Below, piece after piece: positions 17,628 to 27,148 of a stretch of DNA of 64,000 nt. The stretch's first letter is position 1, and each line of letters opens with the position of its first letter. Source of the DNA: Rhodanobacteraceae bacterium (GTDB taxonomy: Bacteria; Pseudomonadota; Gammaproteobacteria; Xanthomonadales; Xanthomonadaceae). The position numbers were made by a program, and so were the translations under genes. Below the pieces are notes generated by a model. That model worked only from the letters and a program-made list of their open reading frames with translations, was not told the origin of the DNA and ran no database searches. The stretch is from NCBI GenBank assembly GCA_024233975.1, contig JACKOX010000003.1, positions 105,934 to 169,933 on the forward strand, read 5' to 3'.

Positions 17628-18169
17628 CAGCGCGGCTCCTGCGAAGACTGGCGAAGACGGTCGAGCACGCGGTCGGTGATGTCGACACGACCACTGGCGT
17701 AGATCACCGGGCTACCCACCACCAGGTCGTAGCCGGCTTCGCGCGCGTACTCGGCGACGCTGGCCTCGATGTCCGGCCAGGCCTTGTCCAGCTCCTGGTC
17801 GATGCGGGAGTTGAGCTCCTGGCTGAGCCGATCACGCGTCCGTTGGATGGAGCTGCGCAGGGCGTCGGCTTCCTGACGCAGGTTTCGCGCGTCGTCCGTG
17901 CTCATCAGGTCGGCTTCGCGGCGGATGCGGTCGTCGAGTTCGGCGAGTCGCTTGGCATCGGCGTCCAGGGCGCGGTCGCGCTCGGCGAACTCGGCCTGCA
18001 GCTGGGCGCGCGCCGCCACAACCTGCGGCGCGCTGTCGATCAGCCGTTGCATGTCGACGTAGGCGATACGTCCACCGCCTTCCTGCGCGAACGCCGGGCC
18101 GACGGCGAACAGCATCGGCCACAGCAACCAGCCGAAGCGTCGGCATCGCGCTGTCGGCTGCCCGTTCAT
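17627..18169 (-). CDS. skp: periplasmic chaperone Skp/OmpH
   Basis: Skp is a trimeric periplasmic holdase for unfolded outer-membrane proteins on their way to BamA. The 180-residue product has a signal peptide ending AFA near residue 28, the family start GGGRIAYVDMQRLIDSAPQV, and then a long charged coiled-coil (about residues 50-140) that forms the tentacles. It lies 30 nt downstream of bamA and overlaps lpxD by one base. This position is its normal one in the bamA-skp-lpxD order. Confidence 0.92.
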   Translation of the reverse strand: MNGQPTARCRRFGWLLWPMLFAVGPAFAQEGGGRIAYVDMQRLIDSAPQVVAARAQLQAEFAERDRALDADAKRLAELDDRIRREADLMSTDDARNLRQEADALRSSIQRTRDRLSQELNSRIDQELDKAWPDIEASVAEYAREAGYDLVVGSPVIYASGRVDITDRVLDRLRQSSQEPR

Positions 18170-18199
18170 CCGGATGGTCCCCGCTACGCCTGCCGTCGC

Positions 18200-20545
18200 T
18201 TAGAACTGGGTGCCGAAGGAGAACTGCAGACGCTCGACGCGGTCATCATCCTGCTTCCGCAGCGGTTGCGAGAAGTTGATGACGATCGGGCCGACCGGTG
18301 CCTGCCACTTCAGCGAGATGCCGGCCGATGCGCGGAACTCATCAACCGAGAAACTGGCGGTATCGGCAAACACGTTGCCGAAGTCGACGAATGCCGACAG
18401 CTGGGCCGCGTTGCTCTTGATCAGCGTCGGGAACAGCATTTCCAGCGTGCCGGTGGTCTTCAGCGCGCCACCCAGCGGCTGGTGGTAGGTCGGGTTGAGC
18501 TCCGACGTGAAGGTCGGGCCCAGCGTGTTGTCTTCGAAACCGCGCACCGAGCGGACACCACCTGCGTAGAAGTTCTCGAAGAAGGGCAGGCCATTTTCGG
18601 AAGCATTGCCGTAGCCATCGCCGTAGCCGAGGTCTGCCGAGGTCAGCAGCACCAGCGAACGCGACAGCGGCCAGTACTTGGCGAACTGGTAGCTGAGCTT
18701 GTAGTACTCCTGCGTCGAACCCGGTAGCGCCACTTCCGCGGAGACGCGATGGTAGGTGCCGCGGGTCGGATTGAAGAAGGCGTTTCGGGTGTCGCGGGAA
18801 TAGGCCAGCTCGGTGCGCCAGGCGTGGAAGGTACGCCGACCAACCTTGTTCTGGATGTAGTCCACGATCGGATCCGGGGTCAGGCCCGGAATGACGTTGA
18901 TCTGGTTCTTGTCGATGCCGATGGTCGCTGCCAGGGTGTCGTTTTCAGTCAGCGGGATGCCGAAAACGGTCTGGAACGCGCCGTTGTTGCTGGTGTAAGC
19001 CGCGATGTTCGCCTGACGCTGGTCCAGCTCGCGATAGACGATGTTGTAGCCAACCGACAGGCCATCATCCGTGAAGTACGGATCATAGTAGGAGAAGTCC
19101 AGGCGCTTGACATAGGCGTTGTTCTGCACGGTCACGCCAACGCGACTGCCGGTGCCGAAGAAGTTGTTCTGCACCAGCGAGACCGAGGTGATGACACCCG
19201 ACAACTGCGAGTAGCCGACACCGAAGATGAAACTGCCCGAGTTGCGTTCGGTCACGCTGTACACCACGTCGACCAGATCATCGCTGCCCGGCACCTTGCG
19301 GGTGTCGGCCTTGACGTCTTCGAAGTAGCCGAGTCGCTGCAGGCGGACCTTGGAGCGGTCGATTGCTGCCTGCGAATACCAGGCACCTTCGAACTGGCGC
19401 ATTTCGCGACGGATCACCTCGTCGGCGGTCTGCTGGTTGCCGTTGAACAGGATGCGGCGCACGGTGACGCGCTGGCCCGGCTCGACGAACAGGTTGATGT
19501 CGACCGTGCGGTCTTCCTTGTTGATGGTTGGAATCGGGGTGACATTGGCGAAGGCGTAGCCGACGTTGGCCAGCACGGTGATGATGCCGTCCGAACTCAG
19601 CTCCAGGATGCGCCGCGAGAACGTATATCCCTCGCGCGCCAGCACAAGGCGCTCGACCTGGTCCATTGGAACGATGGTGTCACCGGTGATCTTGATCTTG
19701 CCGAACTTGTAGACCTCGCCCTCGGTGACGTTGGCGGTGACGAACATGTCACGGCGGTCAGGGCTGATCGAAACCTGGGTGGAATCCAGGTTGAAGTCGA
19801 CGTAGCCGCGATCCAGGTAGTAGGAGGACAGCTTTTCGAGGTCGCCGGACAGCTTCTCGCGCGAATACTGGTCGTCCTTCTTGTACCAGCTCAGCCAGTT
19901 GTGGGTGTGCGATTCCCAGGCGTCGGTGATCTGGTCGTCGGTGTAGGTTTCGTTGCCGACGATGTTGATGTGACGAAGCTTGGCCGGTTTGCCTTCGGCG
20001 ACGGTGATGGTGATGTCGACGCGGTTGCGGTCCAGCGTGTTGATCGCCGGATCGATGCGGACGTTGTACTTGCCGCGGTTGTTGTACTGGCGGGTCAGTT
20101 CCTGGGTGACGCGGTCCAGGCTGAGCTTGTCGAAGGTCTCACCTTCGGCGAGGCCGATTTCGGACAGGCCCTTCATCAGCTCGGGCGTCTTGATGTCCTT
20201 GTTGCCGACCAGGGTGATCTTGTTGATCGCCGGGCGTTCGGCCACGGTGATCACCAGGATGTTGCCCTGACGCTCCAGCTTCACGTCCTGGAAGAAGCCG
20301 GTCTTGAACAGTGCCCGGATGGCTTCGGCGCTCTTGGCCTTGTCCATGCGGTCGCCCTTTTCCAGCGGCAGGTAGTTGAAGACGGTACCGGCGGAAATAC
20401 GCTGCAGGCCATCGACGCGGATGTCGGAGATGACCCAGGAACCGTCGTCCGGGAGCAGCAGCTGTGCCTGCGCGGGCTGCAGGACAGGCTGGGCGACGGC
20501 GGCCAGCGAAATGGTCAGGGTCAGGAGGGTGGAATGTCGCGTCAT
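18200..20545 (-). CDS. bamA: outer membrane protein assembly factor BamA
   Basis: BamA is the essential Omp85 core of the BAM machine that inserts beta-barrels in the outer membrane. From the ATG at 20545 the product is 781 residues with a signal peptide ending AQAQ (about 27 residues). Five POTRA domains follow, starting ISDIRVDGLQRISAGTVFNYLP, then a 16-strand barrel that contains VRGFEDNTLGP, the VRGF lid-lock motif. The C-terminus QFSFGTQF ends in Phe, the standard outer-membrane insertion signal. Upstream in-frame ATGs at 20557 and 20599 exist; 20545 was preferred because the signal peptide begins there. The gene follows rseP and a long hairpin. Confidence 0.95.
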   Translation of the reverse strand: MTRHSTLLTLTISLAAVAQPVLQPAQAQLLLPDDGSWVISDIRVDGLQRISAGTVFNYLPLEKGDRMDKAKSAEAIRALFKTGFFQDVKLERQGNILVITVAERPAINKITLVGNKDIKTPELMKGLSEIGLAEGETFDKLSLDRVTQELTRQYNNRGKYNVRIDPAINTLDRNRVDITITVAEGKPAKLRHINIVGNETYTDDQITDAWESHTHNWLSWYKKDDQYSREKLSGDLEKLSSYYLDRGYVDFNLDSTQVSISPDRRDMFVTANVTEGEVYKFGKIKITGDTIVPMDQVERLVLAREGYTFSRRILELSSDGIITVLANVGYAFANVTPIPTINKEDRTVDINLFVEPGQRVTVRRILFNGNQQTADEVIRREMRQFEGAWYSQAAIDRSKVRLQRLGYFEDVKADTRKVPGSDDLVDVVYSVTERNSGSFIFGVGYSQLSGVITSVSLVQNNFFGTGSRVGVTVQNNAYVKRLDFSYYDPYFTDDGLSVGYNIVYRELDQRQANIAAYTSNNGAFQTVFGIPLTENDTLAATIGIDKNQINVIPGLTPDPIVDYIQNKVGRRTFHAWRTELAYSRDTRNAFFNPTRGTYHRVSAEVALPGSTQEYYKLSYQFAKYWPLSRSLVLLTSADLGYGDGYGNASENGLPFFENFYAGGVRSVRGFEDNTLGPTFTSELNPTYHQPLGGALKTTGTLEMLFPTLIKSNAAQLSAFVDFGNVFADTASFSVDEFRASAGISLKWQAPVGPIVINFSQPLRKQDDDRVERLQFSFGTQF

Positions 20546-20571
20546 CGTCACGTCCATTTTCAGGTGCGCAA

Positions 20572-20605
20572 GGACACGTCGCGCCATGGCTGGCGCCACG
20601 TGTCC
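20572..20605 (-). other. long hairpin between rseP and bamA
   Basis: The 34-nt palindrome has arms GGACACGT and ACGTGTCC (8 bp), one mismatch, then GCGCCA and TGGCGC (6 bp) around a four-base loop. It lies 27-60 nt upstream of the bamA start. No U-tract follows on the minus strand, so it is not a standard terminator; a processing or stability element or a protein-binding palindrome is more likely. The gap 20546-20642 holds nothing else I recognise. Confidence 0.55.
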
Positions 20606-20642
20606 GGAATGGGGTCAATCCCCGAGGGCTTTTCGTTGTCGA

Positions 20643-21965
20643 TCAACGAGCTAGGTCGACATAGAAGGCCAGTCCCATCAGGCCGGCAAGCAGGGCCAGA
20701 CCGACGTACTGGCCCGCAATCAGCACTCGCTCACTGACCGGGCTGCCCTTTATTATCTCAATAAGGTAATACAGCAGGTGTCCGCCGTCCAAGATCGGGA
20801 TCGGCAGCAGGTTCATGATGCACAGGCTGAGGCTGATCACGGCGAGGAAGTAGAGGTACCAGTCCATGCCGATGCTGGCCGTGGCATTGGCGCCCTTGGC
20901 GATGGTGATCGGTCCGCTCATGTTCTGGACGGACGCGGCGCCGGTGAGCAGGCGGCCAATCATTCCGAGGCTCTTGGCGGTCAAGTCGCGGGTATCGGCG
21001 AAGGCCTGGGACATGGCGTCAATCGGGCCCATGCGGCGAACCGTGGCGTCGGCCTGGGTTATGCCGATGATCCAGCGCGGCTTGGCCGTGCTGTTATCCA
21101 GTCGCGGCTGCAGCCGGTAGATCTGCTCGCTGCCGCCATCGCGGCGCACGAGCAGCGATAGCGCCTGGCCCTCCGGATTGGCGGCAATCGCCTTGCTCAT
21201 CTCGCCCCAGGTAGATACCGCTGTTCCGTTGACGCCGATGATCTGGTCACCCTGGCGGAGGCCGGCCTCCTTGGCGGGGGAATCGTCGGCGAAACCGCCG
21301 ACCGTCGCGTAGGTCCAGCGCGGGGTCAGTCCGGTGGCGCCGATGGGGTTGGTCTGGTCGAAGTCGGCCGGCAGCTTCGACAGCTGCAGGGTTTCCTCGC
21401 GCGGGGCGCCGCCGTCCCGTTGCACGGACAGCTCGACATTGCGATGGTCGATGGCCGCGATGACCAGTTCGGAATAGACATGCGACCACGTGGGCACGGG
21501 CTTGCCGTCGACCGACAGGATGCGGTCGCCAAAATGCAGTCCGGATTCCGCGGCAATGCCAGTGGTTTCGCCGACGTAGGGCAGGCGATCGCTCTTTCCG
21601 AGCATGTGCATGCTCCATAGGAGGAACACGCAGAGGATCAGGTTGAACAAGGGGCCCGCGGCCACGATGGCGAAGCGGCGCCAGACCGACTGGCGGTTGA
21701 AGGCCTCATGCACCTGCTCCGGCGGCACGTCGCCTTCGTATTCGTCGAGGAACTTGACGTAGCCGCCCAGCGGGATCATCGCCACCTGGTATTCGGTGCC
21801 GCTTTTCGCTGTGCGGCGCCAGAGCGGGCGACCGAAGCCCACAGAGAAGCGCAGGACGCGGACGCCCAGCTTGCGGGCCACCCAGAAGTGCCCGAATTCG
21901 TGGAAGGTGACCAGGATGCCGAGGCTGACGATCAACCACCAGATGGAGCCGACGATTTGGTTCAT
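20643..21965 (-). CDS. rseP: site-2 intramembrane zinc protease RseP
   Basis: RseP cleaves the anti-sigma factor RseA within the membrane to release sigma-E, and clears signal-peptide remnants. The 440-residue protein has the zinc site HEFGHFWVARKLG in the first membrane helix (about residues 22-34), two central PDZ domains (for example EAGLRQGDQIIGVNG), and the C-terminal NLLPIPILDGGHLLYYLIE segment with the third metal ligand Asp. It sits between dxr and bamA as in most gammaproteobacteria. Confidence 0.95.
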   Translation of the reverse strand: MNQIVGSIWWLIVSLGILVTFHEFGHFWVARKLGVRVLRFSVGFGRPLWRRTAKSGTEYQVAMIPLGGYVKFLDEYEGDVPPEQVHEAFNRQSVWRRFAIVAAGPLFNLILCVFLLWSMHMLGKSDRLPYVGETTGIAAESGLHFGDRILSVDGKPVPTWSHVYSELVIAAIDHRNVELSVQRDGGAPREETLQLSKLPADFDQTNPIGATGLTPRWTYATVGGFADDSPAKEAGLRQGDQIIGVNGTAVSTWGEMSKAIAANPEGQALSLLVRRDGGSEQIYRLQPRLDNSTAKPRWIIGITQADATVRRMGPIDAMSQAFADTRDLTAKSLGMIGRLLTGAASVQNMSGPITIAKGANATASIGMDWYLYFLAVISLSLCIMNLLPIPILDGGHLLYYLIEIIKGSPVSERVLIAGQYVGLALLAGLMGLAFYVDLAR

Positions 21966-21983
21966 TCAATCAATCCGTGTGCG

Positions 21984-23156
21984 TCAGTGTCGCCGCGCGG
22001 CCTGCAGCTCCGCTTCACGACGTGCGGCGGCGTCCAGCGCGATGAGCCCTTCCAGTGAATCGCTGTCGCCGTCCAGTCCCGCATCCAGCGTGGCGGCAAT
22101 CACTTCGGGAATGGACAGGAAACCCAATTGCCGCTGAAGAAAGGCTGAAACCGCGACCTCGTTGGCCGCATTGAGGATGGTAGGCGCGCCGCCGCCCTGT
22201 TCCAGTGCCGAATAGGCCAGATCCAGACAAGGAAAGGCATGGCGGTCGGGTGGCTCGAAATCAAGGCTTCCCAGCGCGGCCATGTCCAGCGCCCGCACGC
22301 CGGCGTCGATGCGTTCAGGCCAGCCGAGGCCATAGGCCAGCGCCGTGCGCATATCCGGTTGTCCCAGCTGGGCCAGCAGCGAGCCATCGCGGTAGCCGAC
22401 CAGCGAGTGCACGATGCTCTGCGGGTGGACGACCACCTCGATCTGTTCGGGTCGAGCGGCGAACAGCCAGTGTGCCTCGATGACTTCCAGGCCCTTGTTC
22501 ATCAGGGTGGCGGAGTCGACGGAGATCTTCCGGCCCATGTCCCAGTTGGGATGGGCGCAGGCCTGTTCCGGCGTGACGACACCAAGCCGCTCACGCGACC
22601 AGCCGCGGAAGGGGCCGCCGGAAGCGGTCAGCACAATGCGCTCGACGCCGGAATGCGCATCCGCGACCGCCTGTGGCGACGGCAGGCATTGGAAGATGGC
22701 GTTGTGTTCGCTGTCGATGGGCAGTATTTCGGCACCATTGTCGGCAACTTCGCGCATCAATAGCGCACCGGCAACGACCACCGATTCCTTGTTGGCGAGC
22801 AGCAGGCGCTTGCCGGTGCGCGCGGCGGCCAGGGTGGAGCGCATCCCCGCGGCGCCGACGATGGCGGCGAGTACAGTGTCGGTTTCGGTGTCGCCCGCAG
22901 CGGCTTCCAGTGCTTCCGGGCCGGCTTCGGCGATGCAGTCCAGGTCGGACAATGCGGCTTTCAGGTCGGCCAGACGTGCCGGGTCGGCGATGATCGCCCG
23001 GCGCGGTTTGAAGCGATGACAAAGCGCCGCCAGTTCGTCCACGCGGGTGTTGGCGCTCAGTACCGTCGCCTCGAAGCGGTCCGGATGCCTTGCGATCACA
23101 TCCAGCGCCGAGGCGCCGATGGAGCCGGTGGCTCCCAGGACGGCAACACGCCTCAT
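21984..23156 (-). CDS. dxr: 1-deoxy-D-xylulose 5-phosphate reductoisomerase
   Basis: Dxr makes 2-C-methyl-D-erythritol 4-phosphate, the committed step of the non-mevalonate isoprenoid pathway that feeds UppS. The 390-residue product begins MRRVAVLGATGSIGASALDV, an NADPH-binding Rossmann motif, and contains LLANKESVVVAG, LPIDSEHNAIFQCL, with metal-binding Asp and Glu, and TASGGPFRGW. The start at 23156 was taken because the Rossmann strand begins there; residues encoded upstream are not Dxr-like and overlap cdsA. Confidence 0.95.
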   Translation of the reverse strand: MRRVAVLGATGSIGASALDVIARHPDRFEATVLSANTRVDELAALCHRFKPRRAIIADPARLADLKAALSDLDCIAEAGPEALEAAAGDTETDTVLAAIVGAAGMRSTLAAARTGKRLLLANKESVVVAGALLMREVADNGAEILPIDSEHNAIFQCLPSPQAVADAHSGVERIVLTASGGPFRGWSRERLGVVTPEQACAHPNWDMGRKISVDSATLMNKGLEVIEAHWLFAARPEQIEVVVHPQSIVHSLVGYRDGSLLAQLGQPDMRTALAYGLGWPERIDAGVRALDMAALGSLDFEPPDRHAFPCLDLAYSALEQGGGAPTILNAANEVAVSAFLQRQLGFLSIPEVIAATLDAGLDGDSDSLEGLIALDAAARREAELQAARRH

Positions 23157-23163
23157 GTCGATC

Positions 23164-23982
23164 TCACAAGCCCAGCAGCCAGCGACCCAGCGCGAACACC
23201 GGCACCGCCGCGACCACGCTGTCGAGACGATCCATGATGCCACCATGGCCCGGGATCACCGCGCCGGAGTCCTTGGCGCCGGAATGTCGCTTCAGCAGGC
23301 TTTCGAACAGGTCGCCCATCACCGAGGCCACGGTGGCCAGCCCGGTGATCAGCAGCAGTGTCGGCCAGCGCTGCTGGTCCATGTCGAGCACGAAGCTGGC
23401 GAGCAGGGCGAACAGCAGGCTGCCGGCAATGCCGCCAAAGAACCCGGCCCAGGTCTTTTTCGGGCTGATCACCGGGGCCAGCTTGGCACCACCGAAATGT
23501 CGACCGCTGAAATAGGCACCGGTATCGGCCACCCAGACCAGCATCACGCTGAACAACGCCCAGACCGGGCCATCACCCGGTGCGGCATGCAGCAACGCCA
23601 GTGCGCACCAGGCGGGAATCACCGCCAGGCTGCCGGCCAGCAGCTTGATCATGCGGTTGCGGCGGTTGTCGGCCTCGCCGAAGTGATAGGCGAACAGCAG
23701 CCACGCGCTGGCGACCAGCCACCAGATGCCGCCAATCACCGTGATCGGCACGAACCATTGTGGCCATCCGGCCCATGCGAGGGCGGACATCAGCAGGGCG
23801 TGGGCGAGCACCACCACGGCACGCTGCTCCCGCTTGCGCATGCCCACGAGCCGCGTCCATTCCCACAGGCCGGCCAGCAGGATGGCGGCCCACAGCGCGA
23901 GAAAGGCCGGTGACGGCAGGAACAGCACGGCGCAGATCGCCAGGGGCGCCATCAGCAGGGCGGTGATGATCCGCTGCTTCAT
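23164..23982 (-). CDS. cdsA: phosphatidate cytidylyltransferase
   Basis: CdsA is an inner-membrane enzyme making CDP-diacylglycerol from phosphatidate and CTP, the branch point of phospholipid synthesis. The 272-residue protein has about 8 hydrophobic helices and the family signature region KTWAGFFGGIAGS with VMGDLFESLLKRHSGAKDSG and PGHGGIMDRLDS near the C-terminus, which hold the catalytic Asp residues. Its start overlaps the uppS stop by four bases. Confidence 0.94.
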   Translation of the reverse strand: MKQRIITALLMAPLAICAVLFLPSPAFLALWAAILLAGLWEWTRLVGMRKREQRAVVVLAHALLMSALAWAGWPQWFVPITVIGGIWWLVASAWLLFAYHFGEADNRRNRMIKLLAGSLAVIPAWCALALLHAAPGDGPVWALFSVMLVWVADTGAYFSGRHFGGAKLAPVISPKKTWAGFFGGIAGSLLFALLASFVLDMDQQRWPTLLLITGLATVASVMGDLFESLLKRHSGAKDSGAVIPGHGGIMDRLDSVVAAVPVFALGRWLLGL

Positions 23983-24758
23983 GCTGAGGCTCCCACAATT
24001 GTCTTGTCGCTGACCTGCTCGCTGGTCTTGCCAAAGCGGCGCTCGCGACTGGCGAAGTCAGCCATGGCGCCATCCAGCGTCTCGCGGCTCAGGTCCGGCC
24101 ACAGGGTGTCGGTGAACCACAGCTCGCAGTAGGCCAGCTGCCAGAGCAGGAAGTTGCTGATGCGCTGGTCCCCGCCGGTGCGGATGAACAGGTCCGGTGC
24201 CGGCAGCTCGGCCAGTGACAGTCGCGACGCAAGCGCAGCCTCGTCGATGCTGTCCGCGGTGATACGCCCGGCGGCGACGTCTTCGGCAAGGCGACGGCTG
24301 GCCTGGGTAATGTCCCAGCGTCCGCCGTAGTTGGCGGCGATATTGAGCTGCAGCCGGGTGTTGCCGAGCGTCAATGCTTCGGCGCGGTCCATCCGCTGGC
24401 GCAGGGCTTCGGCGAATGCGCCGCGCTCGCCGATGAAGCGCAGGCGGACGCCGCGGCGGCCCAGATCATCAACCTCGCGATCCAGCGCACGCATGAACAG
24501 CTGCATCAGCGCGCCGACCTCATCGGCCGGTCGCTGCCAGTTCTCGCTGGAGAAGGCGAACAGGGTCAGGGCCTCGATACCGTGGTCGAGGCAGTAGTCC
24601 ACGCAGACATTCACGGCCCTGGCGCCGGCACGGTGGCCGATGCTCCGCGGGCGGTGGCGACGCTGCGCCCAGCGGCCATTGCCGTCCATGATCACCGCCA
24701 GGTGGCGGGGGACGATGCTGGCGCTCGCGGCTGGCTGGGTCACGACAGATCCCGACAT
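23979..24758 (-). CDS. uppS: undecaprenyl diphosphate synthase
   Basis: UppS adds eight cis-isoprene units to farnesyl diphosphate to make the C55 carrier for peptidoglycan and O-antigen. The 259-residue protein has the conserved HLAVIMDGNGRWAQ with catalytic Asp near residue 25, FAFSSENWQRP, and the C-terminal DLFIRTGGDQRISNFLLWQ and TLWPDL blocks. It overlaps cdsA by four bases and starts 7 nt after the frr stop. Confidence 0.95.
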   Translation of the reverse strand: MSGSVVTQPAASASIVPRHLAVIMDGNGRWAQRRHRPRSIGHRAGARAVNVCVDYCLDHGIEALTLFAFSSENWQRPADEVGALMQLFMRALDREVDDLGRRGVRLRFIGERGAFAEALRQRMDRAEALTLGNTRLQLNIAANYGGRWDITQASRRLAEDVAAGRITADSIDEAALASRLSLAELPAPDLFIRTGGDQRISNFLLWQLAYCELWFTDTLWPDLSRETLDGAMADFASRERRFGKTSEQVSDKTIVGASA

Positions 24759-24765
24759 CGCGGGA

Positions 24766-25323
24766 TCAGATTTCCATCAGCTCGGCTTCCTTGACCTTCA
24801 CCACCTCGTCGATGTCCTTGACGAAGCGATCGGTCAACTGCTGGATGTCCTGCTCGGCGCGGCGCTCCTCGTCCTCGGTGATCTCCTTTTCCTTCAGGAG
24901 GTCCTTGACGTGCTGCATGGCATCGCGGCGGATGTTGCGCACCGCCACCTTGCTGTTCTCGCCTTCATGGGCAACCTGCTTGCCGAGGTCACGGCGACGC
25001 TCCTCGGTCAACGCCGGGATGTTGATGCGGATGACCGTGCCGGCGGTCGTCGGGGTGATGCCGAGGTCGGAGGCCAGGATGGCCTTTTCCACCGGACCCA
25101 CCATGTTCTTTTCCCACGGCGTGATGGTCAGCGTGCGGCCATCGGTGGCGGCCACGCTGGCCACCTGGCTCAGCGGCATGTCCGATCCGTAGTACGACAC
25201 CTTGATGTGATCGACCAGCGCGCTGCTGGCACGGCCGGTGCGCAGGCGGGTCAGTTCGTGGCGCAGGGATTCGACGCTCTTGCCCATGCGGGTCTCTGCG
25301 TCCTTGAGGATGTCCTTGATCAT
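24766..25323 (-). CDS. frr: ribosome recycling factor
   Basis: RRF, with EF-G, splits post-termination ribosomes. The 185-residue product has exactly the usual length and begins MIKDILKDAETRMGKSVESL. It contains LRTGRASSALVDHIKVSYYG and ends with the helix ...EVVKVKEAELMEI. The start at 25323 fits the family N-terminus; the open frame runs 21 codons further upstream but those residues are not RRF-like. It follows pyrH by 128 nt. Confidence 0.96.
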   Translation of the reverse strand: MIKDILKDAETRMGKSVESLRHELTRLRTGRASSALVDHIKVSYYGSDMPLSQVASVAATDGRTLTITPWEKNMVGPVEKAILASDLGITPTTAGTVIRINIPALTEERRRDLGKQVAHEGENSKVAVRNIRRDAMQHVKDLLKEKEITEDEERRAEQDIQQLTDRFVKDIDEVVKVKEAELMEI

Positions 25324-25451
25324 GGCCTTGTCCGGTCGATTCCGGTGGTGTCCCGGTGATGGTTGACGGCGGGTTGGTGATGACAATCGGCCATTATAGG
25401 CGATGCCGGCGCGCCGGGTTGTCGCAGCCGCGACGGCTCGCAGGGCGCGAT

Positions 25452-26180
25452 TCAGTCCTCGCGGGTCACCAGCGTGCCGATGTCCTGGCCCTCGACGATG
25501 CGTCGCAGGTTGCCCGGCACGGTCATGTCGTAGATCCGCAGCGGCACGTTGTAGTCACGGCACAGCGCGATGGCGGCCGTGTCCATCACCCGCAGGTTGC
25601 GGTTGATCACTTCCTTGTAGCTCAGGCGCTCGAAACGCTTGGCGTCGGGGTTCTTCTCCGGATCCGAGTCGTAGACACCGTCGACCTTGGTGCCCTTCAG
25701 CAGCAGGTCGGCATTGATTTCGATGGCGCGCAGGGCGGCGGCGGAATCGGTGGTGAAGAAGGGGTTGCCCGTGCCGGCGGCGAACAGCGTCACCCGGCCT
25801 TTCTCGAGGTGGCGGATGGCGCGGCGGCGGATGTAGTCCTCGCAGACCTCGTTGATCTTCAGTGCGCTCATCACCCGCGCGAAGATGCCGACCTTTTCCA
25901 GTGCGTCCTGCATGGCCAGTGCATTCATCACCGTGGCCAGCATGCCCATGTTGTCGGCGGCGACCCGATCCATGCCCGAAGCGGCCAGACCTTCGCCGCG
26001 GAAGATATTGCCGCCGCCGATAACCAGGCCCACCTGGACGCCGGCCTCGCTGACTTCCTTGATCTCCTTCGCCATGCGCTGGATCACGGCAGGGTCGATG
26101 CCGTAATCGGCCTGACCCATCAAGGCCTCGCCGCTGAGTTTGAGGAGGATGCGGCGGTACTTGATGGCGTCGGCGTTCAC
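25452..26180 (-). CDS. pyrH: UMP kinase
   Basis: PyrH phosphorylates UMP to UDP in pyrimidine nucleotide synthesis. From a GTG start at 26180 the product is 242 residues, the family length, beginning with NADAIKYRRILLKLSGEALMG and containing GLVIGGGNIFRG and AAGTGNPFFTTDSAAALRA. The GTG was chosen because GGAG lies upstream and no ATG fits. In most relatives pyrH follows tsf directly. Here the signalling island separates them, so pyrH needs its own promoter; TAGAAT on the minus strand (26220-26215) is a -10 candidate without a good -35. Confidence 0.94.
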   Translation of the reverse strand: MNADAIKYRRILLKLSGEALMGQADYGIDPAVIQRMAKEIKEVSEAGVQVGLVIGGGNIFRGEGLAASGMDRVAADNMGMLATVMNALAMQDALEKVGIFARVMSALKINEVCEDYIRRRAIRHLEKGRVTLFAAGTGNPFFTTDSAAALRAIEINADLLLKGTKVDGVYDSDPEKNPDAKRFERLSYKEVINRNLRVMDTAAIALCRDYNVPLRIYDMTVPGNLRRIVEGQDIGTLVTRED

Positions 26181-26287
26181 GGGGCGGCTCCGTCGGGGCA
26201 GGCAAAACGCCGGCATTCTATCCGAATCCGGGCAGCAGGCGTGGACGACGGGCAGATATCGGCCTGTTGCTGGCGGTCGCCGGCGAT

Positions 26288-27148
26288 TCAGCCGAACACG
26301 TCCAGTGCCGCCTGCAAGGTGCCGATGTTGAGTGCGGCGAGGCGCTCTGGGTCCTGGTAGCCGCCGCCCAGAACGATGAGCAGCGGAATGCCGAGGTCGT
26401 GGGCGATGCCGATTACCTTGCGATCGCGTTGCTCGAGTTGCGCCGAGGACAGGCCAACCCGGCTTTTCGGGTCGTCGCGATGGCAGTCGACGCCGGCCTG
26501 GAACACCAGCAAGTCGGGTCGGGTGTCCACGATGTGTTGCCGGATCTCCGAGATCGAATCCAGATAGCGCTGGAAGCCGTCGTCCGCCACATGCACGAGG
26601 TAGTTCCAGGCGCGCTGGTGGCCGAGGCAGCCGAAGCGGGTGCCGAAGATCGAGCCCTGGTATAGGTTCTCCAGCCGCTGGGCGAACTCCTCGGTGCCGT
26701 TGCCACCGTGCTCGTCGCAATCGATGACGAAGACCTTGTGATCAGGCCGGTGGTGGGCGAGCAGGGCGATGCCGTTCAGGGCGCAGTAGCCGGAGCCGCG
26801 CTCGAAAACCGCATGGTGGAAACCTCGCGCCAGATTGATGGCGATGCCGCTCTCCATCGCCTGTTCGGATGCCAGCAGCTGGCCGGACAGCATCCAGTAG
26901 AACGCATTGCGAACCGTCGGTGACCAGCGCACGCCCTGGCTGGAAGCCAACGGCTCGATGCCTTCATGAAAGGCGAGCAGATAGTCCGCCTGGTGCAGGC
27001 CAAGCAGTTTCCCGCGATCCAACGGTGATGGCTCCAGCAGCTCGATGCCCGGCAAGTCGCGCAGTCGTTTCGCGACGATCCCAAGCCGCGCCAGCGTGGG
27101 TGTGTCGGCTGCGGCGTAGTGCGGGGAGTAGAAGGCCTTGATCGACAT
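26288..27148 (-). CDS. histone deacetylase-superfamily zinc amidohydrolase
   Basis: A 286-residue member of the arginase/deacetylase fold. Recognisable zinc-site blocks are HHAVFERGSGYCALNG, VIDCDEHGGNGTE, equivalent to the Asp-x-His zinc ligands of HDACs, and FQAGVDCHRDDP with the third ligand Asp. Bacterial members deacetylate lysines or acetylpolyamines; the substrate here is not deducible. The start at 27148 overlaps the stop of the upstream unknown gene by one base (TGATG), so it is the last gene of the left arm of the signalling island. An in-frame ATG six codons upstream is possible. Confidence 0.82.
   Translation of the reverse strand: MSIKAFYSPHYAAADTPTLARLGIVAKRLRDLPGIELLEPSPLDRGKLLGLHQADYLLAFHEGIEPLASSQGVRWSPTVRNAFYWMLSGQLLASEQAMESGIAINLARGFHHAVFERGSGYCALNGIALLAHHRPDHKVFVIDCDEHGGNGTEEFAQRLENLYQGSIFGTRFGCLGHQRAWNYLVHVADDGFQRYLDSISEIRQHIVDTRPDLLVFQAGVDCHRDDPKSRVGLSSAQLEQRDRKVIGIAHDLGIPLLIVLGGGYQDPERLAALNIGTLQAALDVFG

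Noticed and set aside
18749..20737. 662-codon plus-strand open frame over bamA
   Set aside because: Shadow of bamA; Val/Asp/Gly-rich and without family features.
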